Assembly (NCBI GenBank): GCA_025354385.1
Contig: JANXMZ010000021.1
Location: 60,471-124,470, forward strand
DNA: 64,000 bases
Origin: Bacteroidota bacterium
GTDB taxonomy: Bacteria; Bacteroidota; Bacteroidia; NS11-12g; UBA955
Direction: 5' to 3'
This document shows positions 9,063 through 17,748 of this stretch, in pieces; within the stretch, counting starts at the first letter, position 1; each line of letters begins with the position of its first letter. Below the pieces are notes generated by a model, which had not been told where the DNA came from, made no database searches, and worked only from the letters and a program-made list of their open reading frames with translations. A program made the position numbers and the translations under genes.

Positions 9063-10207
9063 ATTGTTTGTCGGCTCTGATCAAGAAAGTATTTTTGTTT
9101 GGGTATTTGCCAAAACGAATCCTTTTTCAATTCATTCATAAATAATATATCGCTTTTACCTTCTCCAAAATGTCTGATAGGTTCTAGATTTTTAGTATAG
9201 GCTTCATCAATAGCATTCAATATGGAAACCTTACTGTAATCAATGTTTATCATATCGCGGCCTAAAGCACGGTTATTTTGACGGCTACCGATATTAATCG
9301 TCGGCACACCATAGTAGGGTGCTTCGCGAATGCCGGCACTTGAATTCCCTATTATAAATTCTGCATTTTTAAGTAAAATTAAAAAATACTCAAATCGCAA
9401 CGATGGATACACCACAAATTTTGGATTGTTCTGGAATTTTTTAAAGCTTCTCAGAATATAATCATTGCCCATATCGTTATTAGGAAATACCACCACATAA
9501 TTTTTACCAGATTCAATTAATGCATCTGCCAAATTATTTGCCTGGTCGTAAATTTGGTCGAATTCCGTTGTTACCGGATGGAACATTACCATGGCATACT
9601 TATCAAATTTTATTTCATAATATTCTTTCACAAGCTCCAAGGTTGGTAACCTATTCGAGAGCATCACATCCACATCGGGAGAACCAATAACAAATACAGA
9701 ATCGGGCACTTCACCCATTTGTAATAAACGTGCTTTCGCAGTATCGTGGGCCACAAAGTGCACATGACTCATTTTACTTACCGCATGTCTAATCAGTTCA
9801 TCTATGGTTCCAGAAACCTCGCCACCTTCTATGTGCGCCACCAATATATTGTTTAAGGCGCCTACAATTGCTCCTGCAAGCGCTTCTACCCTGTCGCCAT
9901 GAATGATAATAAGATCTGGTTTTAACTCTTTTACATACCCCGAAAAGCCGTCAATCGTTTTAGACAAAATAGTATCCATGCTATCATATTCATGGTGATT
10001 GATATAACTGAAAATATTAGGATAACCACATTTTTGAATCTCATCTACTGTTCTTCCATACTTGGAATCCATGTGCATGCCGGTTGCAAAAATATGGGCT
10101 TCCAGATTGTCTCCTTTTAGCACTACTTCAATCAGGGATTTTAGTTTCCCAAAATCTGCTCTAGTACCTGTTAAAAAAACTATTTTCTTTTTTTGAATCA
10201 TTATCAA
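9059..10207 (-). CDS. neuC: UDP-GlcNAc 2-epimerase (hydrolysing), NeuC/SiaA family
   Basis: 382 residues, the normal NeuC length. GTRADFGKL near the N terminus, IHGDRVEALAGA, HIEGGEVSGTIDE, GSPDVDVM and VGNSSAGIREAP-like (IIGNSSAGIREAPYYG) are the hallmark blocks of hydrolysing UDP-N-acetylhexosamine 2-epimerases. The overall pattern is very like neisserial SiaA. It releases ManNAc (or, in LegG-like members, a 2,4-diacetamido sugar) for condensation by NeuB. The order neuB-neuC-hisF with an ATGA overlap to hisF indicates one pathway. UDP-GlcNAc rather than UDP-diacetylbacillosamine is favoured because NeuB is of the neisserial type and no bacillosamine dehydratase is in the window. Confidence 0.9.
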   Translation of the reverse strand: MIMIQKKKIVFLTGTRADFGKLKSLIEVVLKGDNLEAHIFATGMHMDSKYGRTVDEIQKCGYPNIFSYINHHEYDSMDTILSKTIDGFSGYVKELKPDLIIIHGDRVEALAGAIVGALNNILVAHIEGGEVSGTIDELIRHAVSKMSHVHFVAHDTAKARLLQMGEVPDSVFVIGSPDVDVMLSNRLPTLELVKEYYEIKFDKYAMVMFHPVTTEFDQIYDQANNLADALIESGKNYVVVFPNNDMGNDYILRSFKKFQNNPKFVVYPSLRFEYFLILLKNAEFIIGNSSAGIREAPYYGVPTINIGSRQNNRALGRDMINIDYSKVSILNAIDEAYTKNLEPIRHFGEGKSDILFMNELKKDSFWQIPKQKYFLDQSRQTI

Positions 10208-10233
10208 TTCTTTGAATTGGACATTATCGTCTG

Positions 10234-10241
10234 CAAAGGTA
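10234..10241 (-). promoter_or_regulatory. Candidate internal -7 element before neuC
   Basis: Minus-strand TACCTTTG matches the Bacteroidota TAnnTTTG -7 consensus, 26 bases before the neuC start, in the 83-base gap after neuB, one of the largest gaps in the operon. No convincing -33 TTG at standard spacing was found, so it is only a candidate secondary promoter. Confidence 0.35.
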
Positions 10242-10290
10242 ATACTGTATGCTGTATCTAACCTTTAAAACTAATAAACATGTTGACCAT

Positions 10291-11337
10291 TTACTTTGTC
10301 TCGGTATACGACCAACTAATTTGTGTATCTGAGGCAATGAAATTTTTAGCTTTCATCTCAAATAATTCCGTGTAACGCTCTGCAGGAATTTCGCCAGTGC
10401 CTGGTCTTTTCACCCAAATATTATCTGCTGTAAATAACTCACCAGCCTGAATATCTTTGATAGCCACAACCGTTGCAAAAGCAAAATCGATGGTAGGTTG
10501 TTCTTCTTTTACAGGACCTTTATGCCCACCTCTTTCCAACTTCAAAATCTTAGACCCTTCAATCAATTCATTCATGGCTTTGGTATCCATGGAGCAAATA
10601 ATATCAGGACCTGGTCTGCTCATATTATCCGTAAAGTGCCTTTCTAGAATTGAAGCGCCAACTGCTACTGCACCTAAGCAAGCATAATTAGTTGTCGTAT
10701 GATCCGATAAGCCTATTACAGCATCCGGAAAATGTTGTTCAAGTTCAACAATGGCGCCCAAACGTACCAATTGTGGGGGTGTTGGATACACATTGGTGCA
10801 ATGCAATAATGCATAAGGTACTTTGTACTTTCTGAAAATATTAACAGCCTTCTCCACACTTTCTATGGTATTCATACCAGTGCTTAGAATGATTGGTTTT
10901 CCAAAGGATGCTACATGCTCTAACAAAGGATAATTATTACATTCACCCGAACCAATTTTATAAGCAGGTATATCAAATTTTCTCAAACGCTCTGCCGCTG
11001 CTCTTGAGAAAGGAGTGCTAATAAAAATCATGCCTTTCGATTCAGTATATCGCATCATTTCTAACTCCTCTTCTTCATTTAAAGCACAGCGCTCCATAAT
11101 GTCGTAAATAGAAACGGTAGCATTGCCTGGTATCGTTTTTCTGGCGGCTCCAGACATCTCATCCGATACAATATGGGTTTGGTGTTTTACAATCTCTGCA
11201 CCTGCGGTATGCGCTGCGTCTACCATTTCTAAAGCTGTCTTTAGTGAACCCTCATGATTTATGCCAATTTCGGCAATAACCAATGGATCGAAATCATAGC
11301 CTATTTTTCTTCCTTTTATTTCAAAATACGGTTTCAT
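10291..11337 (-). CDS. neuB: N-acetylneuraminate synthase (NeuB, neisserial type)
   Basis: 348 residues. The TIM-barrel synthase domain (about 1-280) has AEIGINHEGSL near residue 22, VKHQTHIV near 50-57, STPFSRAAAERL, YKIGSGECNN, LHCTNVYPTP, GLSDHTT and ERHFTDNMSRPGPDI. The C-terminal SAF (antifreeze-like) domain covers about 285-345 with FATVVAIKDI and VKRPGTGEI. These blocks follow Neisseria NeuB almost word for word, rather than the PseI/LegI pattern. It condenses ManNAc-type sugars with phosphoenolpyruvate to the nine-carbon acid. It lies 18 bases after neuA, the step that activates its product. Confidence 0.93.
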   Translation of the reverse strand: MKPYFEIKGRKIGYDFDPLVIAEIGINHEGSLKTALEMVDAAHTAGAEIVKHQTHIVSDEMSGAARKTIPGNATVSIYDIMERCALNEEEELEMMRYTESKGMIFISTPFSRAAAERLRKFDIPAYKIGSGECNNYPLLEHVASFGKPIILSTGMNTIESVEKAVNIFRKYKVPYALLHCTNVYPTPPQLVRLGAIVELEQHFPDAVIGLSDHTTTNYACLGAVAVGASILERHFTDNMSRPGPDIICSMDTKAMNELIEGSKILKLERGGHKGPVKEEQPTIDFAFATVVAIKDIQAGELFTADNIWVKRPGTGEIPAERYTELFEMKAKNFIASDTQISWSYTETK

Positions 11338-11355
11338 TTTTCTTATATTAAATTT

Positions 11356-12030
11356 TTAAACTAACCCTCTTGCTAGTTTCATATCAAAAGCTGTATCAAT
11401 ATCTATTAGTGAATTTTCGTTCATTACCAATAATTCGCTATCTGTATCAAAAAAACTTTGAGTAGACTTGAAAAAATCCAGACTACAGCCATAAAAAGCC
11501 CCATTGTTAAAATACATAGTTGGAAAATCTTGTCTTCTGCTTGCCTTAAAATCGGGCATAATGTATTCAATCTTACCTGCTTTATTTTTGTATAAATAAT
11601 CTGCAGGATGGTGCATTACAGATGTTACACCAAGCACCGAACTTGCACCATTTTTCATCAAGCTAACACCTTTATTCATTTCTGATGAAAGACGAAATGG
11701 TGTGGTGGGTTGCAATAATACCAAATAATCAACTATTCTTCTTTCGCTTTCAAAATAATCGCATAAATGATTAATAACTTCCACATGGGTTGTTGTATCT
11801 CCACACAAATGTTCCGGACGAACAAATGGAACTTCTATTTTTGGATATTTTTCTTTTGCCAATGCAATGGCCTCTGCTAAATCGGTACTCAAAATAACAG
11901 TATCAAATTCTGATGATTCACAAGCCACTTTCATCGAATGTTCAATAAGGGGCATGCCACCAAGATCCATCATGTTCTTGCCTGGCAGTCCTTTGGAATT
12001 TGCTCTTGCTGTTATAATGCCAACAACCAT
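11356..12030 (-). CDS. neuA: CMP-nonulosonic acid cytidylyltransferase (NeuA family)
   Basis: 224 residues, the short single-domain form. The CTP-binding N terminus IITARANSKGLPGKN, the LLQPTTPFR segment, RRQDFP...NNGAFY and the IDIDTAFD metal/sugar block are the standard NeuA features. It activates the sugar acid as its CMP form for transfer. Its ATG overlaps the kdnA TGA (TGATG). This is the strongest sign that KdnA acts in the same pathway. A KdsB-type Kdo cytidylyltransferase would be larger and carry different motifs, so Kdo activation by this enzyme is less likely. Confidence 0.9.
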   Translation of the reverse strand: MVVGIITARANSKGLPGKNMMDLGGMPLIEHSMKVACESSEFDTVILSTDLAEAIALAKEKYPKIEVPFVRPEHLCGDTTTHVEVINHLCDYFESERRIVDYLVLLQPTTPFRLSSEMNKGVSLMKNGASSVLGVTSVMHHPADYLYKNKAGKIEYIMPDFKASRRQDFPTMYFNNGAFYGCSLDFFKSTQSFFDTDSELLVMNENSLIDIDTAFDMKLARGLV

Positions 12031-13196
12031 CAGATTTGATCCAATATTTGATTAATTACTTTCACGTGTTCAGCCAAAGCCTCCGTTGTAGTTTTAACAT
12101 TTATCGGTAAAGCAACAGAGCGATACAATAGATCTGCTGAGCGCTGCCATTCTGTTTTCCAAGTATCGCAATAACGAGGCACATCTGCAAACATATGGTT
12201 CCAAGTACCTGCAAAATGCCAATCGATGGCATCGGGGATATTCTTAGTGCCATATCCTGCCACTTTATACAATTCAACAAATTTTAATGCTTCCGCTTCC
12301 GTTCCAAAATTGAATATTAAAGTATCACTCAAATCTCCTGAAGCATCTGTTAATTTTCTAAAAGTAATTTTATCCGATTGAATGTATTGTTCTAGGTATG
12401 TTTTATTCTTCCTATTAGCCGCTACAATTGTATCTAACTTTTCTAGTTGCGCCATGCCAACAGCCCCTTGCATTTCATTCATTCTATAATTCATACCTGC
12501 CATGGTTCTTGTATCTCTACCTCTTGGAAAAGCAGGATTACTTTCGTGCCCATGATCATGGTATTCTTTACAATATTTATAAATATTTTCATCATCGGTT
12601 ACAATCATACCACCTTCTCCAGTTGTAATTGTTTTACCAAAATCGAGGCTATAGATACCAACACGACCAATTGTACCAGCAAATTTTCCTTTGTAAGAAG
12701 CACCCAAAGCTTCGCAGCTATCTTCTAAAACTGCTATTTTATGTTTAGCAGCAATGGACATTATTTCATCCATAGCGGCTGTATTCCCGAGCATGTGAAC
12801 GGGCACAATTAATTTTGTTTTTGATGTAATGGCTTTTTCCAATTCGTTTGGATCCATGTTATAGCTATCATCTACATCTACAATTACAGGCACTGCACCA
12901 ATTGCAATAATGGTTTCTACTGTTGCTACAAAAGTAAAAGCTTGGGTAATTACTTCATCGCCTGGTTTAACACCCATAGCAAGCATCGCCACAACTTGGG
13001 CTACTGTACCTGAAGTAACTGCTTGGGCATATTGAGCACCCATTTTTGCAGCAAATTTCTTTTCGAATTCGCGCACCCTGTAACGGTTATTTCTAAGCGC
13101 ATCAAATCCATGTGGAAACAATACACCATTGCTGGTATTAAAAATATCCATTAGATATTCTTGTTCCTCTTTTCCTATTAATTCATATCCTGGCAT
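12030..13196 (-). CDS. kdnA: PLP aminotransferase of the KdnA type (terminal-carbon amination of a 3-deoxy sugar acid)
   Basis: 388 residues, DegT/DnrJ/EryC1 fold. The N terminus MPGYELIGKEE and the later segments FDALRNNRYRVREFE, EDSCEALGASYKG and YHDHGHE resemble Shewanella KdnA, the 8-amino-3,8-dideoxy-octulosonate transaminase. The PLP lysine is K188 in LDFGKTITTGEGG. In Shewanella KdnB first oxidises the C8 hydroxyl of Kdo to an aldehyde and KdnA aminates it with glutamate. Here KdnB is 3 bases upstream and NeuA overlaps downstream. A nonulosonic acid as substrate (C9 amination) is an attractive but untested alternative to Kdo. Confidence 0.8.
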   Translation of the reverse strand: MPGYELIGKEEQEYLMDIFNTSNGVLFPHGFDALRNNRYRVREFEKKFAAKMGAQYAQAVTSGTVAQVVAMLAMGVKPGDEVITQAFTFVATVETIIAIGAVPVIVDVDDSYNMDPNELEKAITSKTKLIVPVHMLGNTAAMDEIMSIAAKHKIAVLEDSCEALGASYKGKFAGTIGRVGIYSLDFGKTITTGEGGMIVTDDENIYKYCKEYHDHGHESNPAFPRGRDTRTMAGMNYRMNEMQGAVGMAQLEKLDTIVAANRKNKTYLEQYIQSDKITFRKLTDASGDLSDTLIFNFGTEAEALKFVELYKVAGYGTKNIPDAIDWHFAGTWNHMFADVPRYCDTWKTEWQRSADLLYRSVALPINVKTTTEALAEHVKVINQILDQI

Positions 13197-13199
13197 AAC

Positions 13200-14255
13200 T
13201 TACATTTTTTTTAATAATTCAATTACTTTTTCTTTTGAGAAAACATTTTTCCAATCAGCACCGAACGCATTCGACAAAGGCTTTTCATTTTTAAGTGTGG
13301 CCTCAGCCATTCTATCTAATTGCTCATCGGTAATATCATCATTAATTACTTTGGGTAAAACAATGTTGTATTTCTTCAATATTTCCTTGAATTTTTTCAC
13401 TTGAGGATAATATTCATCCAACTGATTAAAAGCGATACAAATAGCATAGCCGTGGTGCAATCCTAATTCTATACTCAAACCGTATGACAATGGATGACAT
13501 ATACCGACACTAGAATTAGCCACTGCTAAGCCGCCCATTGATGAAGCCACCAATAATTTTTCATGGTCCATTTCTCCTAAAAATATTTCTTCAATCAGTT
13601 CAGAAGCTTTCTCAGCGAGTGCAATGGTCATGGAATCGTTAATCATTCCTAAAAGAGATTCTGCATTGTGCACATAGCAATCCATTGCCGTGTATACAAA
13701 CTGATCGATAGGCACTGTTTTTAATAAATCTGCATCTAATATTACTTGGTCGAATACACTGTGATCAGAATTAATACCCAGCTTTTTAGTCGGTCCGGTA
13801 AGCACGGCAGTTCTTGTAAATTCAGCGCCAGTGCCTGCAATGGTTGGTATACCAATTTTATAGATAGGCGCATTCTTTACTAAATCCCATCCTTGATACT
13901 CTTCAGATGGACCAGGATTTGTTAATAAAACAGAAATTGCTTTCGCAATATCCATAGCACTACCACCACCAATACCCACCAAGGCAACAGGTAAATGTTC
14001 CTTTGTTTTTACAAGGTTGGTAAGTTGATCTACATAGGAGGTCTTTGGCTCCTCTCGCGTATCTGCATAAATGATTAAATCTTGTTGTTTGAGGTAAGAT
14101 AAATCGAGAATGTTCTTGTTTTCAAAATAATCATCAATTACCAATACCACAAATGATTTTTCTTCATCTGCTCGCTTGTTATCCAGTAATTCTTGCAGAT
14201 GGCTGATAGCGCCTCTGCCAAGATAATAATACTGAACCATTTTTGAATTTTTCAT
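13200..14255 (-). CDS. kdnB: Iron-dependent alcohol dehydrogenase of the KdnB type (3-deoxy-octulosonate 8-oxidase)
   Basis: 351 residues, group III metal-dependent alcohol dehydrogenase. The NAD-binding GIGGGS lies at 94-99, PTIAGTGAE at 137-145, and the metal ligands appear as D192, H196, H254 and H268. Segments such as LLTNPGPSEEYQGWDL, LGINSDHSVFDQ and YTAMDCYVH parallel Shewanella KdnB, which oxidises the terminal hydroxyl of Kdo. It is immediately followed by kdnA. The pair therefore converts a terminal CH2OH to CH2NH2. Whether the acceptor is Kdo or the NeuB product cannot be read from the sequence; context favours the latter. Confidence 0.82.
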   Translation of the reverse strand: MKNSKMVQYYYLGRGAISHLQELLDNKRADEEKSFVVLVIDDYFENKNILDLSYLKQQDLIIYADTREEPKTSYVDQLTNLVKTKEHLPVALVGIGGGSAMDIAKAISVLLTNPGPSEEYQGWDLVKNAPIYKIGIPTIAGTGAEFTRTAVLTGPTKKLGINSDHSVFDQVILDADLLKTVPIDQFVYTAMDCYVHNAESLLGMINDSMTIALAEKASELIEEIFLGEMDHEKLLVASSMGGLAVANSSVGICHPLSYGLSIELGLHHGYAICIAFNQLDEYYPQVKKFKEILKKYNIVLPKVINDDITDEQLDRMAEATLKNEKPLSNAFGADWKNVFSKEKVIELLKKM

Positions 14256-14276
14256 ATAATATGCTGTATAATTTAA

Positions 14277-15647
14277 TTAAGCTTCTAATAATTCGGATTG
14301 CCCTGCTTTTTTACAAATATTGTTGTATTTGTATTGATTCAACTCGTGAACATCAAAGAATGATTGTTCATCCATTTCCATTTGTGTTTTCAAAAATGTG
14401 TTGAAGCTTTCTTTTTTGCCAATATTAATTCTATCCAAACTTGTGCTAGTATAAGGGAAAGTTGGGAAACTGCCCTCAGGTACATAAAAGAGCGATTTAT
14501 ACCCAAAATTAAGTCGATAAAGGCTGGAGCCTGACAAAAGTGAAATAGCAGTATTACATTCTTCAAAAGATAAGCAAGTATGTTTATCTTTTTCATTCAG
14601 AGAATAACCCACTTCACCTAGAATAGAATCAAAATAACTGTTGGTTAAATCAATGTTTTTTTTTGAATCTTTTTCTACAGGATGTTGAAATATTTTTATG
14701 CTATACTGTGGGTATGTTTTAACAAAGTTTTTCAAATCTAGCAATAGGAGTTCTTCTTGGTAAGCACAATCTATATTCAAATGAAAATAATATCTAGATT
14801 GTTGTTTTCTTAACCACGAGCCTGAAGAATAATAGCCAACAAAAGCTTGCTTCACGGGATAAAAATCAGAACCATATTTGCTCTCGTAATTGCCAATTTG
14901 CTCGGGTAAACCATGAACGATGGATTTTACTTTTATATCTTTATTAATCTTAATCTCCTCTATCTGATAGGGATTGCAAATAATCAACTCATCAGACAAT
15001 AAAATCGAGTTGTCAAAAGCCAATGCATCCTCGCTAGGATTTTTAATTACATGGCAATTTTGTTTGGAGAAAATGAGGTAATTAATATTGCTGTCCTGAC
15101 TGTAAATATTTGAAAAAACCACTGTTTTTAAACCTGCCTTTTTTACAAAATACAATCCCAAAATAGATTCGATTGCAAAATAAATTGTCAAGGCGTAAAA
15201 TACTCTATTCTTTGAAAAAAAACAAATGGGTATTAGCAACAAACCATGCAATAATATACAAAAAAACAACCATGTTTTAGCCGCAAATCCTAAACCATAA
15301 CCCATTAACTCTTCCTTGGCTAGATACAGTTTTACTTTTCTTTTTAAAACCCTCTCTATAAAATCAATTCTGTTTTTATTATTATCGCTCGGTGCTTCAT
15401 CAATCAAAACCATATCTCCTTCGTCATAAGTAGGCAGTGCATATTGCTTTCCGAATAATCGCAATAAAGATCGTTTTAAAACTTTGAAGCCAAGTGGTCT
15501 TAGTGTTTTATCGCTTTCCAATAACCTGTACGCGCCATTCAGTTTGCCCTTTAAACATTCTCCTGCCAAAAAATAATCTCCCTTTTTATTGAAAAACATG
15601 GCTTTGAAATACTGGCGGTAAACAGAGAATGTTATTTTAAGCAACAT
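14277..15647 (-). CDS. Membrane-associated protein, candidate nonulosonic acid transferase
   Basis: 456 residues; I do not recognise a named family with certainty. Two hydrophobic segments are visible near 124-145 and 148-168. The C-terminal half looks like a GT-B donor domain, with an HP pair at 322-323 (IFQHPVEKD) and a SGSS at 372-375 followed by GYKSLFYVP. Bacterial sialyltransferases of families GT38/52/80 share an HP motif, a D/E-D/E-G motif and a later Ser-Ser; a DEG occurs at 75-77 here, though it is far from the HP. It is the gene just upstream of kdnB (21-base gap) and thus adjacent to the CMP-sugar acid pathway. Transferase function is inference only. Confidence 0.4.
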   Translation of the reverse strand: MLLKITFSVYRQYFKAMFFNKKGDYFLAGECLKGKLNGAYRLLESDKTLRPLGFKVLKRSLLRLFGKQYALPTYDEGDMVLIDEAPSDNNKNRIDFIERVLKRKVKLYLAKEELMGYGLGFAAKTWLFFCILLHGLLLIPICFFSKNRVFYALTIYFAIESILGLYFVKKAGLKTVVFSNIYSQDSNINYLIFSKQNCHVIKNPSEDALAFDNSILLSDELIICNPYQIEEIKINKDIKVKSIVHGLPEQIGNYESKYGSDFYPVKQAFVGYYSSGSWLRKQQSRYYFHLNIDCAYQEELLLLDLKNFVKTYPQYSIKIFQHPVEKDSKKNIDLTNSYFDSILGEVGYSLNEKDKHTCLSFEECNTAISLLSGSSLYRLNFGYKSLFYVPEGSFPTFPYTSTSLDRINIGKKESFNTFLKTQMEMDEQSFFDVHELNQYKYNNICKKAGQSELLEA

Positions 15648-15649
15648 GC

Positions 15650-17215
15650 TTATTGGGTAATTATTTTATAAATTTTAATGGGGCCAAATGTCGTATCATT
15701 GATCACCGTCTTTCCCAATTCATTCCTCATCAATAGATTGTTCGTTTGTAAAGTTACATCCTTCTCTGTTTTTAAATTAATCCCTACATCCTCAAAATTT
15801 AATTTATAGGTTATTACAAAATCGGCTTTATTATTTTGTATTATTTCTGGCGTAATAAATCCCGACCAAATAAATTTTTGCTCAGGTGCTTTAACATCAA
15901 ACCCTGAAAAAGGATTATAGCGATTGACAGAAAGCATTTCTTTAAATGGATAGGGCACCGACAAATCCTGTATGGCTGTAAAATTATTTTTTTGTTGCCT
16001 TAAGTAAGCATATGCACGTCTTCCGTTCTCTGTTAGCGGCAAAGCTTGTTTTTCAAGCTTGACCAATTTTTTTTCCTGAACAAATGAGCCATACAAAGAC
16101 CCCAATAAAACCAACAAAAGAACAATCAAAGATATTGATTTCAAGGATTTTTGAAGGGTCTCATTCTGAATAAAAACAACACATCCAAGAAACAAGAATA
16201 CATACCCTGTCCATAGATAATGTGGCCACAATCTACCAGTTAAGATAATAACTGGCAACAGCAAAGCCAAACCCACTAATATTAGGATAAATTCGTTGTT
16301 GAGCTTTCCAGCTTTGAATAATTTTTTTACCCCCAGCAATAGAATAATAATGACCAATACACAAAGCAAAGTGCCGAATAAAAATCCTCCATTGTAGGCG
16401 CCAAACCACCCTTTCTCTATCCAATCCATAATACCAAGTGTGGCATCATCATCGTATTGCGATGTATTGGCAAATGTGGCATTGAAATAACTTTTTAGAA
16501 ATATTGGTTTTACAGGGCCAAGTAATAAACATGGAACTGCGATTATTAAACCAAGTAAAAAATAAAATCCTGCAATCACTAATTTTTTTAACTGAGGTCC
16601 TAAATTAATTTGTTTGTTGAAAAATGGGATTAAGAAAACAATTGGCAATAGGGTAAGCACATTGAATTTAATGCCGTAAGCTATCCCTATTAAAATAAAA
16701 TATTTGCCAAAAGCATATTCATTCTTTTTAAAATAATAGAAGAACAAAGCAAGTACCAATAATTGAATAGGTTCTGGTTTGGGTACCATGTAAAAATAGG
16801 CACTGTAATACAAAGTAGCTGTACCTGCATAAAACAGCAATCTGTATTTCCAATCTTTTAAAAATGTTTTTCCAAGAATGTGCAATCCCCCAATAACCAT
16901 CACCACATGAATCATTCGAATGCTATAAACCAACCCTGTAATACCCCAAATTTTATATGGAATAAATGAAAGCAGAGCATCGGTATAAAACATGATTCGA
17001 CCATAGTACAAAACATCTCCCGAAATAATAGCCATAAAGAAATGCTTGAAGGAAAGTGGGTGAAGGATTGAATAAACTTCTCTTACACTTAAGTATTCAT
17101 CATGACCCGCTAATGCATAATTGATATTCGAGTGATTTAAAAATTGTGTGTTAAATAACCCAGCAATAATTGCACATAAAATAAGAAATACGGTATCGAG
17201 TTGGTACTTTTTCAA
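15650..17215 (-). CDS. GT-C fold membrane glycosyltransferase-like protein
   Basis: 521 residues with roughly ten to twelve hydrophobic segments between residues 5 and 400, then a soluble C-terminal domain of about 120 residues. An acidic GHDEY loop near residue 37, after the first membrane helix, fits the aspartate-bearing first periplasmic loop of GT-C enzymes (ArnT/PMT-like, polyprenyl-phosphate donors). Such proteins add side-branch sugars on the periplasmic face. The GT2 polyprenyl-phosphate synthases elsewhere in the locus could provide the donor. Three bases separate it from the next gene. Substrate unknown. Confidence 0.65.
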   Translation of the reverse strand: MKKYQLDTVFLILCAIIAGLFNTQFLNHSNINYALAGHDEYLSVREVYSILHPLSFKHFFMAIISGDVLYYGRIMFYTDALLSFIPYKIWGITGLVYSIRMIHVVMVIGGLHILGKTFLKDWKYRLLFYAGTATLYYSAYFYMVPKPEPIQLLVLALFFYYFKKNEYAFGKYFILIGIAYGIKFNVLTLLPIVFLIPFFNKQINLGPQLKKLVIAGFYFLLGLIIAVPCLLLGPVKPIFLKSYFNATFANTSQYDDDATLGIMDWIEKGWFGAYNGGFLFGTLLCVLVIIILLLGVKKLFKAGKLNNEFILILVGLALLLPVIILTGRLWPHYLWTGYVFLFLGCVVFIQNETLQKSLKSISLIVLLLVLLGSLYGSFVQEKKLVKLEKQALPLTENGRRAYAYLRQQKNNFTAIQDLSVPYPFKEMLSVNRYNPFSGFDVKAPEQKFIWSGFITPEIIQNNKADFVITYKLNFEDVGINLKTEKDVTLQTNNLLMRNELGKTVINDTTFGPIKIYKIITQ

Positions 17216-17233
17216 ACTATATAAATATTTGTA

Positions 17234-17593
17234 TTACCATGTTTTTTCAAAATCCGATTTTTCTGTTTTCCTTGTGCGTGTAATAAAATAAGATTCATAA
17301 CTATTACGCAACATCAAATGGTCTTTATTGGATAAGCGAGCCAAAAGAGAAATGGGATATAAAAACAAATAGAAAACAAGACTTAAAACTATTTTAGGTA
17401 TAAAATAACCTAACAACTCCGCCAACTTATACCACAGGATACTAATTTTTTCGCTCAAATAAGCTGAAACAATACCGCATACACCAATACCCAAAGCAAT
17501 ATATAGAAATGCATTGTGTTTGAATATTAAGTGTAGAACAATAAACCCAACAGTAATGGTTAAAATGGTTTCGTTAACTTTTTCCTTATTCAT
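17234..17593 (-). CDS. SxtJ-family small membrane protein
   Basis: 119 residues with three to four hydrophobic segments (about 9-26, 28-45, 65-85) and a hydrophilic C-terminal tail ending near residue 119. Pattern and position match the SxtJ membrane family, which accompanies carbamoyltransferases in saxitoxin and many polysaccharide clusters. It begins 3 bases after a tiny DUF5989-type gene. Role unknown; a membrane partner for the carbamoyltransferase/SGNH pair is plausible from repeated co-occurrence. Confidence 0.7.
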   Translation of the reverse strand: MNKEKVNETILTITVGFIVLHLIFKHNAFLYIALGIGVCGIVSAYLSEKISILWYKLAELLGYFIPKIVLSLVFYLFLYPISLLARLSNKDHLMLRNSYESYFITRTRKTEKSDFEKTW

Positions 17594-17596
17594 CTT

Positions 17597-17746
17597 TTAA
17601 AAGAGTGTATATATAAATGGCGCCAAAGCACTACCACCCCCAAATATTAGTATTGCGCCAATAATTAATAAAACAACAATAATTGGCATTAGCCACCATT
17701 TTTTTCTTTCTCTGATAAATTGCCAGAGTTCTTTAAAGGTATCCAT
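17597..17746 (-). CDS. DUF5989-type 49-residue membrane microprotein
   Basis: A short gene of 49 codons with ATG at 17746 and TAA at 17597. It opens with MDTFKELWQFIRERKKWW, a basic amphipathic segment, followed by one membrane helix (about 20-35), a GGGSALAPF glycine-rich turn and a short tail. This organisation is that of DUF5989 proteins, which sit between carbamoyltransferase/SGNH genes and sxtJ genes. Gaps of 2 and 3 bases to its neighbours confirm it is part of the operon. Too short for routine gene finders. Function unknown. Confidence 0.8.
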   Translation of the reverse strand: MDTFKELWQFIRERKKWWLMPIIVVLLIIGAILIFGGGSALAPFIYTLF

Positions 17747-17748
17747 AT

